Source of the DNA: Sulfurospirillum halorespirans DSM 13726
GTDB lineage: Bacteria; Campylobacterota; Campylobacteria; Campylobacterales; Sulfurospirillaceae
Assembly (NCBI RefSeq): GCF_001723605.1
Contig: NZ_CP017111.1
Coordinates: forward strand, 248,001 to 312,000
Direction of reading: 5' to 3'
DNA: 64,000 bases
In this document: one piece after another, positions 36,589 through 45,833 of the stretch
Layout: each line of letters opens with the position of its first letter
Position numbering within the stretch: the first letter of the stretch is position 1
Notes under the pieces: model-generated
Seen by the model: only the letters and a program-made list of their open reading frames with translations
Database searches by the model: none
Told to the model about the DNA's origin: nothing
Made by a program: the position numbers and the translations under genes

Positions 36589-37955
36589 AAAAACAGAGAA
36601 AATCATCCATAGCTGCGTTTGTGCTAGGATTTATTTTTTTACTTTTAGTAGGTGGCGTTGCATTTGTATTTAACTCCAATTTGTTTGAAAGAGAAGCTCC
36701 TCAAATTGTTCTTCCCAAAGAGATAGAGTGGAATTTAAAAGACCCGATTAAAGTTCAAATAGTCGATGCAAGTGGACTTCGTTTTGTGCGTGCTTCGCTC
36801 TTTGATGGTGAAAAAAGCATTATTTTAGATACAAAAGAGTTCAAATCAGCCGAAAAAATGGTTGATTTAAACCTCTCGTTCCCCAAAATGGGTTTTGGTG
36901 CCAATAAAAAAGTATTTGAGTTAAATATCGAAGCAGTTGATGGCAGCAAATGGAATTTCTTCTCTGGCAATAGCGTCAGTGCAAAATCGGTGATTAAAGT
37001 CGATACCAAAAGACCTGATGTCAATATCATTGGAAGTTCGTATAAGATTATGAAGGGTGGCGTTGCAGCGGTGATTTTTAAAGCGCAAGATGAAGCGATG
37101 AAATCACTCTACGTTGAGACGAATTTTGGTAAGAAATTTTATCCGACACCGTTTTACAAAGAGGGGTATTACATTACGTTAGTGGCATGGCCGACACATA
37201 TCGAGAGTTTTACTGCTTCGGTTGTGGCAATAGACCGCGCAGGAAACTTAACTAAATCCCATGTACCTTATTTTTTACAAGATAAAAAGTACAAAACATC
37301 TACGATTGCATTGGAAGATCGCTTTTTGGATGGTAAAATTGCCGATTTGATTGCGGAAATGGCACCTGAACGCTCATCCCTTACCAAACTAGAAAAATTT
37401 AAATTTGTTAATGAAGATATGCGCAAAGGCAATGAAGCTAATATTTTAAAAGTAACCTCTGCGGTTCCAATAGACCTTATCAGCGGATTTTATTTAAAAC
37501 CTTTTTACCCACTTCGCAATGGCAAAGTGGTTGCCAGTTTTGGCGATCACCGCTATTATGAGTATGAGAAGCAACCGACCAGTGAGTCATACCATTTAGG
37601 GCTAGATCTTGCCAGTAATGCGCAAGCCGCTATGCAAACTTCAAATGATGGAGTCGTCGTTTTTGCGCGTGAAAACGGCATTTATGGCAATAATATCATT
37701 ATTTCCCATGGCTTAGGTGTTTATTCACTGTATGGGCACTGTTCTAGCTATATGGTCAAAGAGGGCGATGTGGTTAAAGCAGGAGAGTCCATCGCCAAAA
37801 CAGGCTTAACAGGCTTAGCGTTAGGAGATCACCTTCACTTTGGTATGTACGTTCAAGGTGTGGATGTCAGACCAGAAGAGTGGATGGATGAGGTGTGGCT
37901 TAAAGAGAGCATTTTTAATGTAATAGAATCAGCAAAGAAGATTATGGATCGATGA
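36585..37955 (+). CDS. M23-family peptidoglycan endopeptidase
   Basis: A 456-residue envelope protein. It has an N-terminal membrane anchor (about residues 10-30), an uncharacterised periplasmic region with beta-rich repeats, and a C-terminal LytM/M23 domain with the zinc ligands H and D in YHLGLDLASN, a central GDGVVKAGESIAKTGLTG-like segment, and HLHFG. It probably trims peptidoglycan cross-links, which in helical Campylobacterota also sets cell shape. It lies directly before minC and lpxC, an order seen in Campylobacter. Confidence 0.9.
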   Translation: MKKQRKSSIAAFVLGFIFLLLVGGVAFVFNSNLFEREAPQIVLPKEIEWNLKDPIKVQIVDASGLRFVRASLFDGEKSIILDTKEFKSAEKMVDLNLSFPKMGFGANKKVFELNIEAVDGSKWNFFSGNSVSAKSVIKVDTKRPDVNIIGSSYKIMKGGVAAVIFKAQDEAMKSLYVETNFGKKFYPTPFYKEGYYITLVAWPTHIESFTASVVAIDRAGNLTKSHVPYFLQDKKYKTSTIALEDRFLDGKIADLIAEMAPERSSLTKLEKFKFVNEDMRKGNEANILKVTSAVPIDLISGFYLKPFYPLRNGKVVASFGDHRYYEYEKQPTSESYHLGLDLASNAQAAMQTSNDGVVVFARENGIYGNNIIISHGLGVYSLYGHCSSYMVKEGDVVKAGESIAKTGLTGLALGDHLHFGMYVQGVDVRPEEWMDEVWLKESIFNVIESAKKIMDR

Positions 37956-38545
37956 AAGTAACGCAAAAAAACGTCAGAGTGTTTCATATTGAGATTGATG
38001 ATGAAGCCTCTTTTTTAGACTATTTTAGAAAAAATAGCCTTCTTTTAAGGGAATTCTTTTTGCTTATAGAAGGTGAAATTACGAAGAATATTGCCTTTAT
38101 TTTAGATCAAAGTGGTGTCTGTTATAAAGAGATCAATCAGTGTAACATTCGTTTTGGTGGTATCAAAAAAGAGGCACTCTCTCTTGAAGAGGCACCTAAA
38201 AAAGAGAAAGTTTTAGAAGAACAACCACCCAAACAGATGCCAAAACTCAAGCTCTATGATCGTCCGATTCGTTCAGGTGAAGAGATTGTTGAGAGTTTAC
38301 CGATTGTTATTTTTGGTCGCGTTAACAGCGGTGCAAAAGTCTTTTGTGAAGAGAGTATGAGTATTTATGGTATTATTGACGGATTAGTACAGTGCGATGG
38401 CGAGTATATCGTGCTGAGTGGCATGAGCCCTAGAGGTCACCTCATTTTTAATGGCGAGATCGTGGATCGGGAGATGCTCAAACTTAATGTGCTTCAAAAA
38501 ATCGTTATGCGAAATAACGTTCTTGAGATAAAGGAAGTTGTGTGA
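37952..38545 (+). CDS. minC: Septum site-determining protein MinC
   Basis: A 197-residue FtsZ inhibitor. The short N-terminal domain and a charged linker (about 75-105, EEAPKKEKVLEE) are followed by the MinC C-terminal beta-helix (RSGEEIVESLPIVIFGRVNS, GIIDGLVQCDGEYIVL). It overlaps the M23 gene and lpxC (GTGA), so all three are coupled. minD and minE are not in the window. Confidence 0.85.
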   Translation: MKVTQKNVRVFHIEIDDEASFLDYFRKNSLLLREFFLLIEGEITKNIAFILDQSGVCYKEINQCNIRFGGIKKEALSLEEAPKKEKVLEEQPPKQMPKLKLYDRPIRSGEEIVESLPIVIFGRVNSGAKVFCEESMSIYGIIDGLVQCDGEYIVLSGMSPRGHLIFNGEIVDREMLKLNVLQKIVMRNNVLEIKEVV

Positions 38546-39426
38546 AACAGACCACATTAGCCAAAGCTGTCAGCGGTGTTGGAATTGGGCTTCATAAAGG
38601 TGAGCCTATTCAAATACGTCTTGAGCCTCTTGAAGCCAATAGCGGTATTCTTTTTTACCGAAGCGATATTGGACTCTTGGTTCAAGCCTTGCCTCAAAAT
38701 GTTGTGAATACGCAAATGGCAACGGTCATTGGCAATGCAAGTGGCTATATCTCAACGATTGAACATCTTCTCTCTGCGGTATATGCGTATGGTATTGATA
38801 ACATTAGAGTGGTTCTTGATGGTGCTGAAGTGCCTGTAATGGATGGAAGCAGTGCCAGTTTTTGTATGATGCTCGATGAAGCGGGAAAGCGAAAACTAGA
38901 TGCGACCAAAGATGTCTTGATCATCAAAAAAGAGGTTGAAGTTGCCGATGGTAAAAAATTTGCACGCGTAACGCCGAGTCTGAAACCTACCTATAACTTT
39001 ATGATTGAATTTGCGCATCCTTCCATTGGAAAACAAGAGTATCACTTTGAATTTAGCAAGAAAAATTTTATTGAAGAGATAGCGCGTGCACGTACGTTTG
39101 GTTTTATGAAAGATGTACAAATGCTACGTGCTCGCGGCCTTGGGCTTGGAGGCTCTTTGGATAACGCGGTTGTTTTGGATGAGACGAAGATTCTCAATCC
39201 TGAGGGGTTACGTTTTACCAATGAATTTGTCAGACACAAGATTTTAGATGCGATTGGCGATTTATCACTCCTCGGAGCTCCTTTTTTAGGAGACTACACC
39301 TCCTTTGCAGGAAGTCATAACTTAAATCATGAACTAACCAAAGCGATTTTAAGAGATCCAAGCAATTATGAAATTCGCACGCTAAGTGTTGAGAGAGCCC
39401 AAGAGTTTGAGAAGGTGTACGCATAA
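38542..39426 (+). CDS. lpxC: UDP-3-O-acyl-N-acetylglucosamine deacetylase
   Basis: A 294-residue zinc enzyme for the committed step of lipid A synthesis. It starts at GTG. It shows GVGIGLHKGEP, STIEHLLSAVYAYGIDN (zinc His), DGSSASF, RARTFGFMKD, and the zinc residues in RHKILDAIGDLSLLG. The stop TAA (39424-39426) overlaps what looks like the damaged start of tsaB; see that entry. Confidence 0.96.
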   Translation: MKQTTLAKAVSGVGIGLHKGEPIQIRLEPLEANSGILFYRSDIGLLVQALPQNVVNTQMATVIGNASGYISTIEHLLSAVYAYGIDNIRVVLDGAEVPVMDGSSASFCMMLDEAGKRKLDATKDVLIIKKEVEVADGKKFARVTPSLKPTYNFMIEFAHPSIGKQEYHFEFSKKNFIEEIARARTFGFMKDVQMLRARGLGLGGSLDNAVVLDETKILNPEGLRFTNEFVRHKILDAIGDLSLLGAPFLGDYTSFAGSHNLNHELTKAILRDPSNYEIRTLSVERAQEFEKVYA

Positions 39427-39881
39427 AAACTGCTGTTGATATTGTTGTTATAACGCTTACTTCGCCTTTACATGTAGGCATTTATGAAAATAACCAACTC
39501 ATTAAAACGTATGAGACAGTGGATCAAACAAGTGAAGTTTTGCCCTTGCTTTTTGAGACTATTTTAAAAGAGTATCACCTTGTACGTCTCTTTTTTGCGA
39601 GAGGTCCTGGAAGTTTTATGGCGATTAAAATTACCTACATTTTTTTAAAAACGCTGAGTATTACACTGAACATTCCTCTTTTAGCCTGCGATGGATTTGC
39701 TTTTAATGAAGGAAGAGCGATTCGTGCGATGCGCAATCTCTATTTTATAAAAGAAGCAGAAGCGATTACCACGGTGCGTTTGGAAAGTCCTGTGGAGCAA
39801 CATTTTACATTACCGAAAGTTTTAGATGAAACCCTTTTTACGAACGAAATTGAACCACTTTATATGTTACCAGCAGTTTAG
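39423..39881 (+). CDS. TsaB-like protein (t6A synthesis), start codon apparently AUA
   Basis: A protein of about 152 residues, short for TsaB, matching the small Campylobacter version found between lpxC and thrB. TsaB partners TsaD in making t6A37 of tRNA. The fold's first strand (DIVVITLTSPLHVGIYENN) and the GPGSFMAIKITY motif are present. Between the in-frame stop at 39408 and 39519 there is no ATG, GTG or TTG. The only start with a good ribosome site (AGAAGG, 39410-39415) is ATA at 39423, which overlaps the lpxC stop as ATAA. A start at GTG 39519 would remove the first strands. It contains a palindrome variant, TTACATGTAG (39468). Confidence 0.65.
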   Translation: MKTAVDIVVITLTSPLHVGIYENNQLIKTYETVDQTSEVLPLLFETILKEYHLVRLFFARGPGSFMAIKITYIFLKTLSITLNIPLLACDGFAFNEGRAIRAMRNLYFIKEAEAITTVRLESPVEQHFTLPKVLDETLFTNEIEPLYMLPAV

Positions 39882-39890
39882 GAGCGATGT

Positions 39891-40775
39891 GTGAAGATAA
39901 AGATACCAGCGACTAGTGCCAATTTAGGACCCGGATTTGATTGTTTAGGTCTTGCCATCGCACTGTACAATGAAGTTTGCATTAAGCCTTCAAGTTACCA
40001 AAGTATCTCTGTTAAAGGAGAGGGTGAAGAGAATGCAAAACTGAAAAAAAACAATATTTTTGTCTCCATTTTTTACGATATTTATCAAGAATTAGCGGGT
40101 AAAAAAGATCCTTTCAGGTTTGAGTTTTTTAATGCAATCCCTTTTTCAAGAGGGCTTGGAAGCAGTTCCGCCGTCATTGTTGGCGCCATTGCCAGTGCTT
40201 ATGAGATGGCGGGTGTGAAAGCAAGTCGTGAGACTATTTTAAACAAAGCCATCTTATATGAAACGCATCCTGATAACATTGCCCCAGCCGTTTTTGGAGG
40301 CTTTACCAGCTCAGTAGTTGAAAGTGGAAGAGTAAAAACATTGAAAAAAGTGCTTGGAGAGAAGCTTAAAGTGGTGATGGTGATTCCTGATCGCCCTATG
40401 TCCACAGCGCATTCGAGGACACTACTTCCTAAATCGTACCCCATGAAAAATGTGGTGTACAATCTTTCGCGTGCATCTTTGCTAACGGCAGCATTTTTTA
40501 GCGAAAATTGGGAGTTTTTAAGAGTGGCATCCAAAGATTGTATGCACGAACATCGTCGTATGAAGCAGATGAAAGAACTTTTTGAAGTACGTGAGATTGC
40601 TTTAAGAAGTGGTGCCTTAATGAGTACACTCTCAGGAAGTGGCTCATCGTTTTTCAATCTCGTTAAGGCGGAAGATGCTCCAAAGGTTGCAATAGCCCTT
40701 AAAAATGCGTTTGGAATGTTTAGAGTAGAAATCTTTGAATTAGATAATAACGGTTTTGAAATCGTAAAAAGCTGA
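39891..40775 (+). CDS. thrB: Homoserine kinase
   Basis: A 294-residue GHMP kinase that phosphorylates homoserine on the way to threonine. It starts at GTG after AGGAG. The N-terminal PATSANLGPGFDCLGLA, the ATP loop FSRGLGSSSAVIVGA and the C-terminal STLSGSGSSFFNL are the three GHMP motifs. It lies within the envelope and translation operon, as in Campylobacter. Confidence 0.95.
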   Translation: MKIKIPATSANLGPGFDCLGLAIALYNEVCIKPSSYQSISVKGEGEENAKLKKNNIFVSIFYDIYQELAGKKDPFRFEFFNAIPFSRGLGSSSAVIVGAIASAYEMAGVKASRETILNKAILYETHPDNIAPAVFGGFTSSVVESGRVKTLKKVLGEKLKVVMVIPDRPMSTAHSRTLLPKSYPMKNVVYNLSRASLLTAAFFSENWEFLRVASKDCMHEHRRMKQMKELFEVREIALRSGALMSTLSGSGSSFFNLVKAEDAPKVAIALKNAFGMFRVEIFELDNNGFEIVKS

Positions 40776-40810
40776 AAGACAGCTAAAATTTGATATAATC
40801 AGGCGCAAAA

Positions 40811-41062
40811 ATGAGTCAACCCATACGAATGTGCATTGTTTGTAGAGAAAGATCTTTACAACACAGTTTACAAAGATTGCAGATTGTAGATGGAGAGCTC
40901 ATGCTCTTTTCCAAAGTTGGAAGAAGCTTTTATATCTGCAAGGCATGTATGACAAACAATGAAAAGAAAGTTGTAAAAATACTCAACAATAAATGCAAAA
41001 CAAATCACAAAGCAATGATGGAATTTGGTAAAATTTTTAAGGAGATAGGGTCGAATGGATAA
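40811..41062 (+). CDS. YlxR/DUF448-family RNA-binding protein
   Basis: An 83-residue basic protein with the family opening RMCIVCRERS and a later CKACMTNN pair. YlxR-like proteins are normally encoded next to nusA or infB and bind nucleic acid. It overlaps infB by 8 bp, so translation is coupled. The exact role is unsettled. Confidence 0.85.
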   Translation: MSQPIRMCIVCRERSLQHSLQRLQIVDGELMLFSKVGRSFYICKACMTNNEKKVVKILNNKCKTNHKAMMEFGKIFKEIGSNG

Positions 41063-43712
41063 AGTTCGTATAACCGAAATAGCAAAAGAACTGGGCATGA
41101 AGAACAAAGAGATCGTTGATAAAGCGGTAGATCTTGGTCTTGATGTCAAAGGGCACTCAAGTTCAATTAGTACAGAAGATGCCGAAAAACTCATGAATTA
41201 CGTCTTAAGCGGAGAGACTGCACAAGCAAGTAAGCCGTCCCCTCAACCTAAAGCTCCAGAGATTAAAAAAGTTGAAGTCGTAGAGACTCCACCGCCTGTC
41301 GTTGAAAAACCAAAAGTACCTGAAGTTGCTGCTCCTAAAACAAAGACATTGAAAGAAAAAGAGCTTGAAACGGGTCATACCGCTCAAACTCCCCCTCAAA
41401 AAGAGCTGGTTGAGAATACAGTATCAGATGTAGCTGAAGATAAAGCAGACACAGTAGACAAAGTAGATCCAACCAATGTACAAAAGCGCAGAGGTTTGGT
41501 TATTGTTAAAAAGAAACGACCTGAAGTCAAAGAGGTCGAAGTTGAAGTAAGACAAAGCCCATCGTCGTTTTATGGTTCACGCGAGAGTACACCTTCAAGA
41601 AGTATGGAGTCCATGTTTGCTACGTCTAACAGTGCAAGCGAACTTCAGAAAAAGAAAAAGAAGCTTAAAAAAATACCTGCTGAGAAAAAATCCACGACAG
41701 AAAAATTGGATATTGCTTTAAATATTGAGATGGCAGATAACCGTATTGATACGGAAGAAGAGGATATGATTGTCCTTCCCGATCTTAATGTTGGTCTCTT
41801 GGTGAATGAAGAAGCCAAAAAGAAAAAACAGATCGATCCAAGCCAAATTAGAACCACTAAAAAAACCAATTTCGTCATGCAAGGTATTCAAAGAGTTGGT
41901 CGAAAGCGTAGACGCCGTCCAGTGCAAGTGCAAGAATCCGAAGCGATTAGTGCGATTGAAATTCCTGAAGAGATTAGGGTGTATGAGTTTGCTGAAAAGA
42001 TCAATAAACCGGTGAGTGAAGTCATTAAAGAGCTTTTCTCGTTAGGTGTTATGTTTACCAAGAACGACTTTTTAGATAAAGATTCGATTGAAATTTTAGC
42101 AGAGACCTTTGGCATCAATGTGACAACGGTTAATGATCAAGAAGCGTTTGATTATGTTAAAGCGTACGATGATGAAGGTGAAGCTAGCGATCAAATTCTT
42201 GTTGAGCGTGCTCCTGTTATCACCATCATGGGTCACGTTGATCATGGTAAAACATCCCTCTTAGATTACATCAGAAGTGCCAAAGTCGCTGCAGGTGAAG
42301 CAGGTGGCATTACCCAACACGTGGGTGCTTATATGGTAGAGAAAAATGGTCGAAACATTACCTTTATCGATACTCCAGGTCACGAAGCCTTTACTGAAAT
42401 GCGTTCACGTGGTGCGAAAGTGACCGACATTGTTATTGTTGTTGTCGCTGCAGATGATGGTGTTAAACCTCAAACCAAAGAGGCGATTGAACATGCAAAA
42501 GCGGCCAATGTTCCTATTATTATTGCCGTCAACAAAATGGATAAAGAAGCCGCCAATCCTGATCTTGTCAAAGCACAACTCGCAGAGCTTGGTATTACCC
42601 CTGTTGATTGGGGTGGAGAGCATGAATTTGTACCTGTATCTGCTAAAACAGGTATGGGTATCGAAGACTTGCTTGAGACTATTTTATTGCAAGCAGATCT
42701 TTTAGAGCTCAAAGCAGATCCTAGTCGTGAAGTGAAAGCCACCGTTATTGAAAGCTCCCTCGAAAAAGGGCGCGGTCCTGTCGCAACCGTTGTTGTTGAA
42801 GATGGTACGATGCGTGTGGGCGACATTGTGGTTGCTGGTGTTGCCTTTGGTAAAGTTAAAGCATTGCTCGATGATCTTGGACGCTCTGTCAAAGAAGCAC
42901 TTCCTGGTGAGCCAGTTGTTGTTCTTGGACTGAGTGAAGTACCAGGTGCAGGCGATACGCTGATTAGCGTTAAGACAGATAAAATTGCACGTGAATATGC
43001 GAAGAAAAAAGCAGAATACCTCCGTCAAAAAGAGCTTTCTAAAACGACTAAAGTAAGTCTTGATGATCTAAGCGCGATGATTGCAGAGGGTGCTTTAAAA
43101 ACACTACCTGTTATTATCAAAGCAGATGTTCAAGGAAGTCTTGAAGCGATCAAGGGAAGTTTGGAAAAAATCAGAAACTCTGAAACCAAAGTTAACATCG
43201 TGAGTGCAGGTATTGGTGGCATTACGGAGAGTGATGTCGCGATCGCGAGTGCGAGTTCAGACTGTATCATTTTAGGTTTCCATGTACGACCTACAGGTGT
43301 GGTTAAAGAGAAAGCAAAAAGTGCTGGTGTTGAGATTAAAACGTACAATATCATCTATGATTTGATTGATGATGTCACCAACATTGTAACAGGCCTTATG
43401 GCTCCTGTTATTCGTGAAGAGAATATCGGTCAAGCAATGGTTAGAGAAGTATTCCCTGTGCCAAAATTGGGACACATTGCGGGTTGTATCGTAACGGATG
43501 GAACCATTAACCGTGGTGTTAAAATCAGGGTTATTCGTGATGGCGTTATCATCTATGAAGGCAGTGTTTCATCCCTTAAACGTTTCAAAGAGGACGTTAA
43601 AGAGGTGGGTAAAGGGTTTGAGTGTGGTGTAGGTATCACAGGATACACGGATATTAAAGTGGGCGATTATATCGAGAGCTTTAAAGAGGTTGAAGAAAAA
43701 GCGAAACTATGA
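41055..43712 (+). CDS. infB: Translation initiation factor IF-2
   Basis: An 885-residue GTPase that places initiator tRNA on the ribosome. It has the IF2-N fold at the start (RITEIAKELGMKNKEIVDKA), a long charged linker (about 55-310), a second IF2-N (EEIRVYEFAEKINKPVSEVI), then the G domain with GHVDHGKTS, DTPGHEAF and NKMD. Domains II to IV follow, with GADVQGS-like IIKADVQGSLEAIKG near residue 690. It is coupled to ylxR and rbfA by overlaps. Confidence 0.97.
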   Translation: MDKVRITEIAKELGMKNKEIVDKAVDLGLDVKGHSSSISTEDAEKLMNYVLSGETAQASKPSPQPKAPEIKKVEVVETPPPVVEKPKVPEVAAPKTKTLKEKELETGHTAQTPPQKELVENTVSDVAEDKADTVDKVDPTNVQKRRGLVIVKKKRPEVKEVEVEVRQSPSSFYGSRESTPSRSMESMFATSNSASELQKKKKKLKKIPAEKKSTTEKLDIALNIEMADNRIDTEEEDMIVLPDLNVGLLVNEEAKKKKQIDPSQIRTTKKTNFVMQGIQRVGRKRRRRPVQVQESEAISAIEIPEEIRVYEFAEKINKPVSEVIKELFSLGVMFTKNDFLDKDSIEILAETFGINVTTVNDQEAFDYVKAYDDEGEASDQILVERAPVITIMGHVDHGKTSLLDYIRSAKVAAGEAGGITQHVGAYMVEKNGRNITFIDTPGHEAFTEMRSRGAKVTDIVIVVVAADDGVKPQTKEAIEHAKAANVPIIIAVNKMDKEAANPDLVKAQLAELGITPVDWGGEHEFVPVSAKTGMGIEDLLETILLQADLLELKADPSREVKATVIESSLEKGRGPVATVVVEDGTMRVGDIVVAGVAFGKVKALLDDLGRSVKEALPGEPVVVLGLSEVPGAGDTLISVKTDKIAREYAKKKAEYLRQKELSKTTKVSLDDLSAMIAEGALKTLPVIIKADVQGSLEAIKGSLEKIRNSETKVNIVSAGIGGITESDVAIASASSDCIILGFHVRPTGVVKEKAKSAGVEIKTYNIIYDLIDDVTNIVTGLMAPVIREENIGQAMVREVFPVPKLGHIAGCIVTDGTINRGVKIRVIRDGVIIYEGSVSSLKRFKEDVKEVGKGFECGVGITGYTDIKVGDYIESFKEVEEKAKL

Positions 43713-44086
43713 TAGACAAAAGTATTAAAATCCAGAGAACCCAAAGCGTTTTAAGAGAACTTATTCCTGAAGCGCTTTCAACATTAGAAGATGAACTGCT
43801 TCGTGGGGTTTGTGTGATCGATGTTGAGTGTAGCCGTGGAAAATACGATGCGAACGTCTATTTAGATGGTTCTGTGTATGATGAAAAAGAGAAAAATTAC
43901 ATTCTTTCACGATTGGATCGCGTTCAGCGTCATATTCAAACCCACTGCATGCAAGCAGAAGGTTGGTTTCGCTGTCCCCATTTCACATTTTATTTCGATG
44001 ATAGCTTAGAGCGCCAAAATAAGATGGATGCTCTGTTTGCAAAAGTGGAAGAAGAGCTCAAAAAAGGTAAGAATAACGATGCTTGA
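43709..44086 (+). CDS. rbfA: Ribosome-binding factor A
   Basis: A 125-residue KH-like 30S maturation factor. It starts IDKSIKIQRTQSVLRELIPE and has the later FRCPHFTFYFDDSLERQNKM segment, equivalent to the family's P-L-F-DxS region. It overlaps infB by 4 bp and rimP by 8 bp. Confidence 0.9.
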   Translation: MIDKSIKIQRTQSVLRELIPEALSTLEDELLRGVCVIDVECSRGKYDANVYLDGSVYDEKEKNYILSRLDRVQRHIQTHCMQAEGWFRCPHFTFYFDDSLERQNKMDALFAKVEEELKKGKNNDA

Positions 44087-44507
44087 TCAAGAAAAAATTG
44101 TAAAAATTGTAGAGAGCTGCGGTGTCTCTTTCTACGATACCGAAGTAGCAAACGAATTTGATAAAAGAATTTTTCGTCTTTACATTACGTCAAAAGAGGG
44201 CATTAGCCTTGATAAATGCGCAGAGATTAGCCGTATTTTATCCCCTATTTTTGATTTAGAGCCACCACTTGAGGGTGAGTATCTTTTCGAAGTCAGTTCT
44301 CCTGGCATTGAGCGAAAACTCACTAAGCCTGAGCATTTTACAGCTTCTATTGGTGAAAAAGTCAAAGTCAAGCTGAACAGTAAAGAGAAATTCATCGGGC
44401 TTCTTGAGAGCTTCGCTGACAATGTTGCCTTTGTTCGCGTTGAAAATGAACTCAAACAGATTTCACTGAATGAGATAGAAAGTATCCGAACTTATTTTGA
44501 ATGGTAA
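44079..44507 (+). CDS. rimP: Ribosome maturation factor RimP
   Basis: A 142-residue 30S assembly factor. The start ATG at 44079 (MLDQEKIVKIVESCGVSFYD) is chosen because it gives the usual N-terminus and overlaps the rbfA stop; the frame is open further upstream but only inside rbfA. The family motif LEPPLEGEYLFEVSSPGIER is present, then the SH3-like C-terminal domain. It overlaps ribD by 7 bp. Confidence 0.92.
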   Translation: MLDQEKIVKIVESCGVSFYDTEVANEFDKRIFRLYITSKEGISLDKCAEISRILSPIFDLEPPLEGEYLFEVSSPGIERKLTKPEHFTASIGEKVKVKLNSKEKFIGLLESFADNVAFVRVENELKQISLNEIESIRTYFEW

Positions 44508-45514
44508 GCGCGTTTGACACTCTTTTAATGCAAAAAGCACTTGATGCCGCTTGGGCGTATCAGGTGCTAACGTTTCCAAACCCTGCGGTTGGAGCAGTTG
44601 TGAGCAATGACCAAGGCGATATTTTGGGGGTTGCGGCACACCAAAAAGCGGGATATGCTCATGCTGAAGTGCTTGCAATTAAAGCAGCTTACGAAATACT
44701 CACAGAAGATAGACGCATCAGCGACATCGAAGATGCGAGCGAACTCCACACCTTTTTAAAAAAACATCACACCCATCTTTTCCACAATCTCTCTTTACAT
44801 GTAACCCTAGAGCCGTGTCATCATTTTGGCAAAACTCCTCCATGCTCCTCCTTGATTGAAGCGCTTCATTTTAAACGGATTGTTATTGGCTCGTATGATG
44901 AAACTCAAGCACAAGGCGGTGGGGCGTATCTTCAAAGCAAAGGGATGGAGGTGCATTTTGGATGTCTGAAAAAGGCATGCGATCTGCTTTTATCTCCTTT
45001 TACATGTAAGGAAAACAAAGAGCCGTTTCTCTTTTTTAAACTCGCACTGAGTGCGAATGGTGTGGCTACGGGTGGGATAATTACGTCGCTTGATTCACGC
45101 GTTATGGTGCACCGTTTACGAGATCGCTGCGATCTTTTAGTTATCGGAGGCAATACGGTTCGAGTTGATCGTCCCATTTTAGATGCAAGGCTGTGTGATG
45201 GTAAAGCACCTGATGTGCTTATTTACTCTCATCACAACGATTTTGATCGCACCATTCCTCTGTTTGATATCCCTCATCGCTCGATCACGGTTGCTTCTGA
45301 TCTTAATCATGTCAATGAGTACGAAATGGTGATGGTTGAAGGAGGGCAAGGGCTTTTGGATGCTCTTTCAAATGAAATCAAGTGGTATTTGATCTTTGAA
45401 TCACCGCATGAAAAAGAGGGGAAGACGATCGTTTTACCCACAGGATTGCAAAAGATTTTTTCTCAAAGAGTGGGCGAAGATACGATGAGTTGGTATTTTA
45501 AACACACCGTCTAA
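44501..45514 (+). CDS. ribD: Bifunctional riboflavin biosynthesis protein RibD
   Basis: A 337-residue enzyme with an N-terminal zinc deaminase (HAEVLAIKAA for the zinc His and catalytic Glu; EPCHHFGKTPPC for the zinc cysteines) and a C-terminal reductase (LALSANGVATGG, RDRCDLLVIGGNTVRVDRP, VEGGQGLL). It catalyses two consecutive steps of riboflavin synthesis. It contains two TTACATGTAA copies, one read Leu-His-Val (44795) and one Phe-Thr-Cys (45000). Confidence 0.93.
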   Translation: MVSAFDTLLMQKALDAAWAYQVLTFPNPAVGAVVSNDQGDILGVAAHQKAGYAHAEVLAIKAAYEILTEDRRISDIEDASELHTFLKKHHTHLFHNLSLHVTLEPCHHFGKTPPCSSLIEALHFKRIVIGSYDETQAQGGGAYLQSKGMEVHFGCLKKACDLLLSPFTCKENKEPFLFFKLALSANGVATGGIITSLDSRVMVHRLRDRCDLLVIGGNTVRVDRPILDARLCDGKAPDVLIYSHHNDFDRTIPLFDIPHRSITVASDLNHVNEYEMVMVEGGQGLLDALSNEIKWYLIFESPHEKEGKTIVLPTGLQKIFSQRVGEDTMSWYFKHTV

Positions 45515-45518
45515 ACGG

Positions 45519-45833
45519 TTACATGTAAAGTACGTATTTGCGTAACAAAAGTGCCTGAGCCTCTTCGTAGCGTGCGGTGAGCGATGAAGGTGTTGAGGCA
45601 ATCAGTGGGGCGTATTTTTCATACGTTTGCCACACGCGTAAAGCGCCCTCTTTTTTCCCTTTGCACGCCAAAGCTAAAGCGGTAGAGGCGTTGATCAGTC
45701 CTTTAAGGATTTTGGCTTCATCGGTGTGCTCTGGAAGTTTTTTCAAACGATGCCACTCCACTTCCAATACTTCGTGTCCTTCAACAAACTCATCACGTTC
45801 AACGACGTTCAAAAATGCTTCAATGGCTAACAT
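45519..45833 (-). CDS. DUF309-family small protein
   Basis: A 104-residue helical protein with the DUF309 signature FVEGHEVLEVEWHRL near the N-terminus, followed by ILKGLINASTALALACKGK. Function is unknown. It overlaps the upstream EAL-domain gene by 14 bp. Its last codons TAC-ATG-TAA are part of a TTACATGTAA copy (45519-45528), the second case in the window where the palindrome supplies the stop codon. Confidence 0.75.
   Translation of the reverse strand: MLAIEAFLNVVERDEFVEGHEVLEVEWHRLKKLPEHTDEAKILKGLINASTALALACKGKKEGALRVWQTYEKYAPLIASTPSSLTARYEEAQALLLRKYVLYM

Noticed and set aside
44028-44078. Upstream extension of rimP
   Set aside because: It lies wholly inside rbfA in another frame and adds residues not found in RimP.
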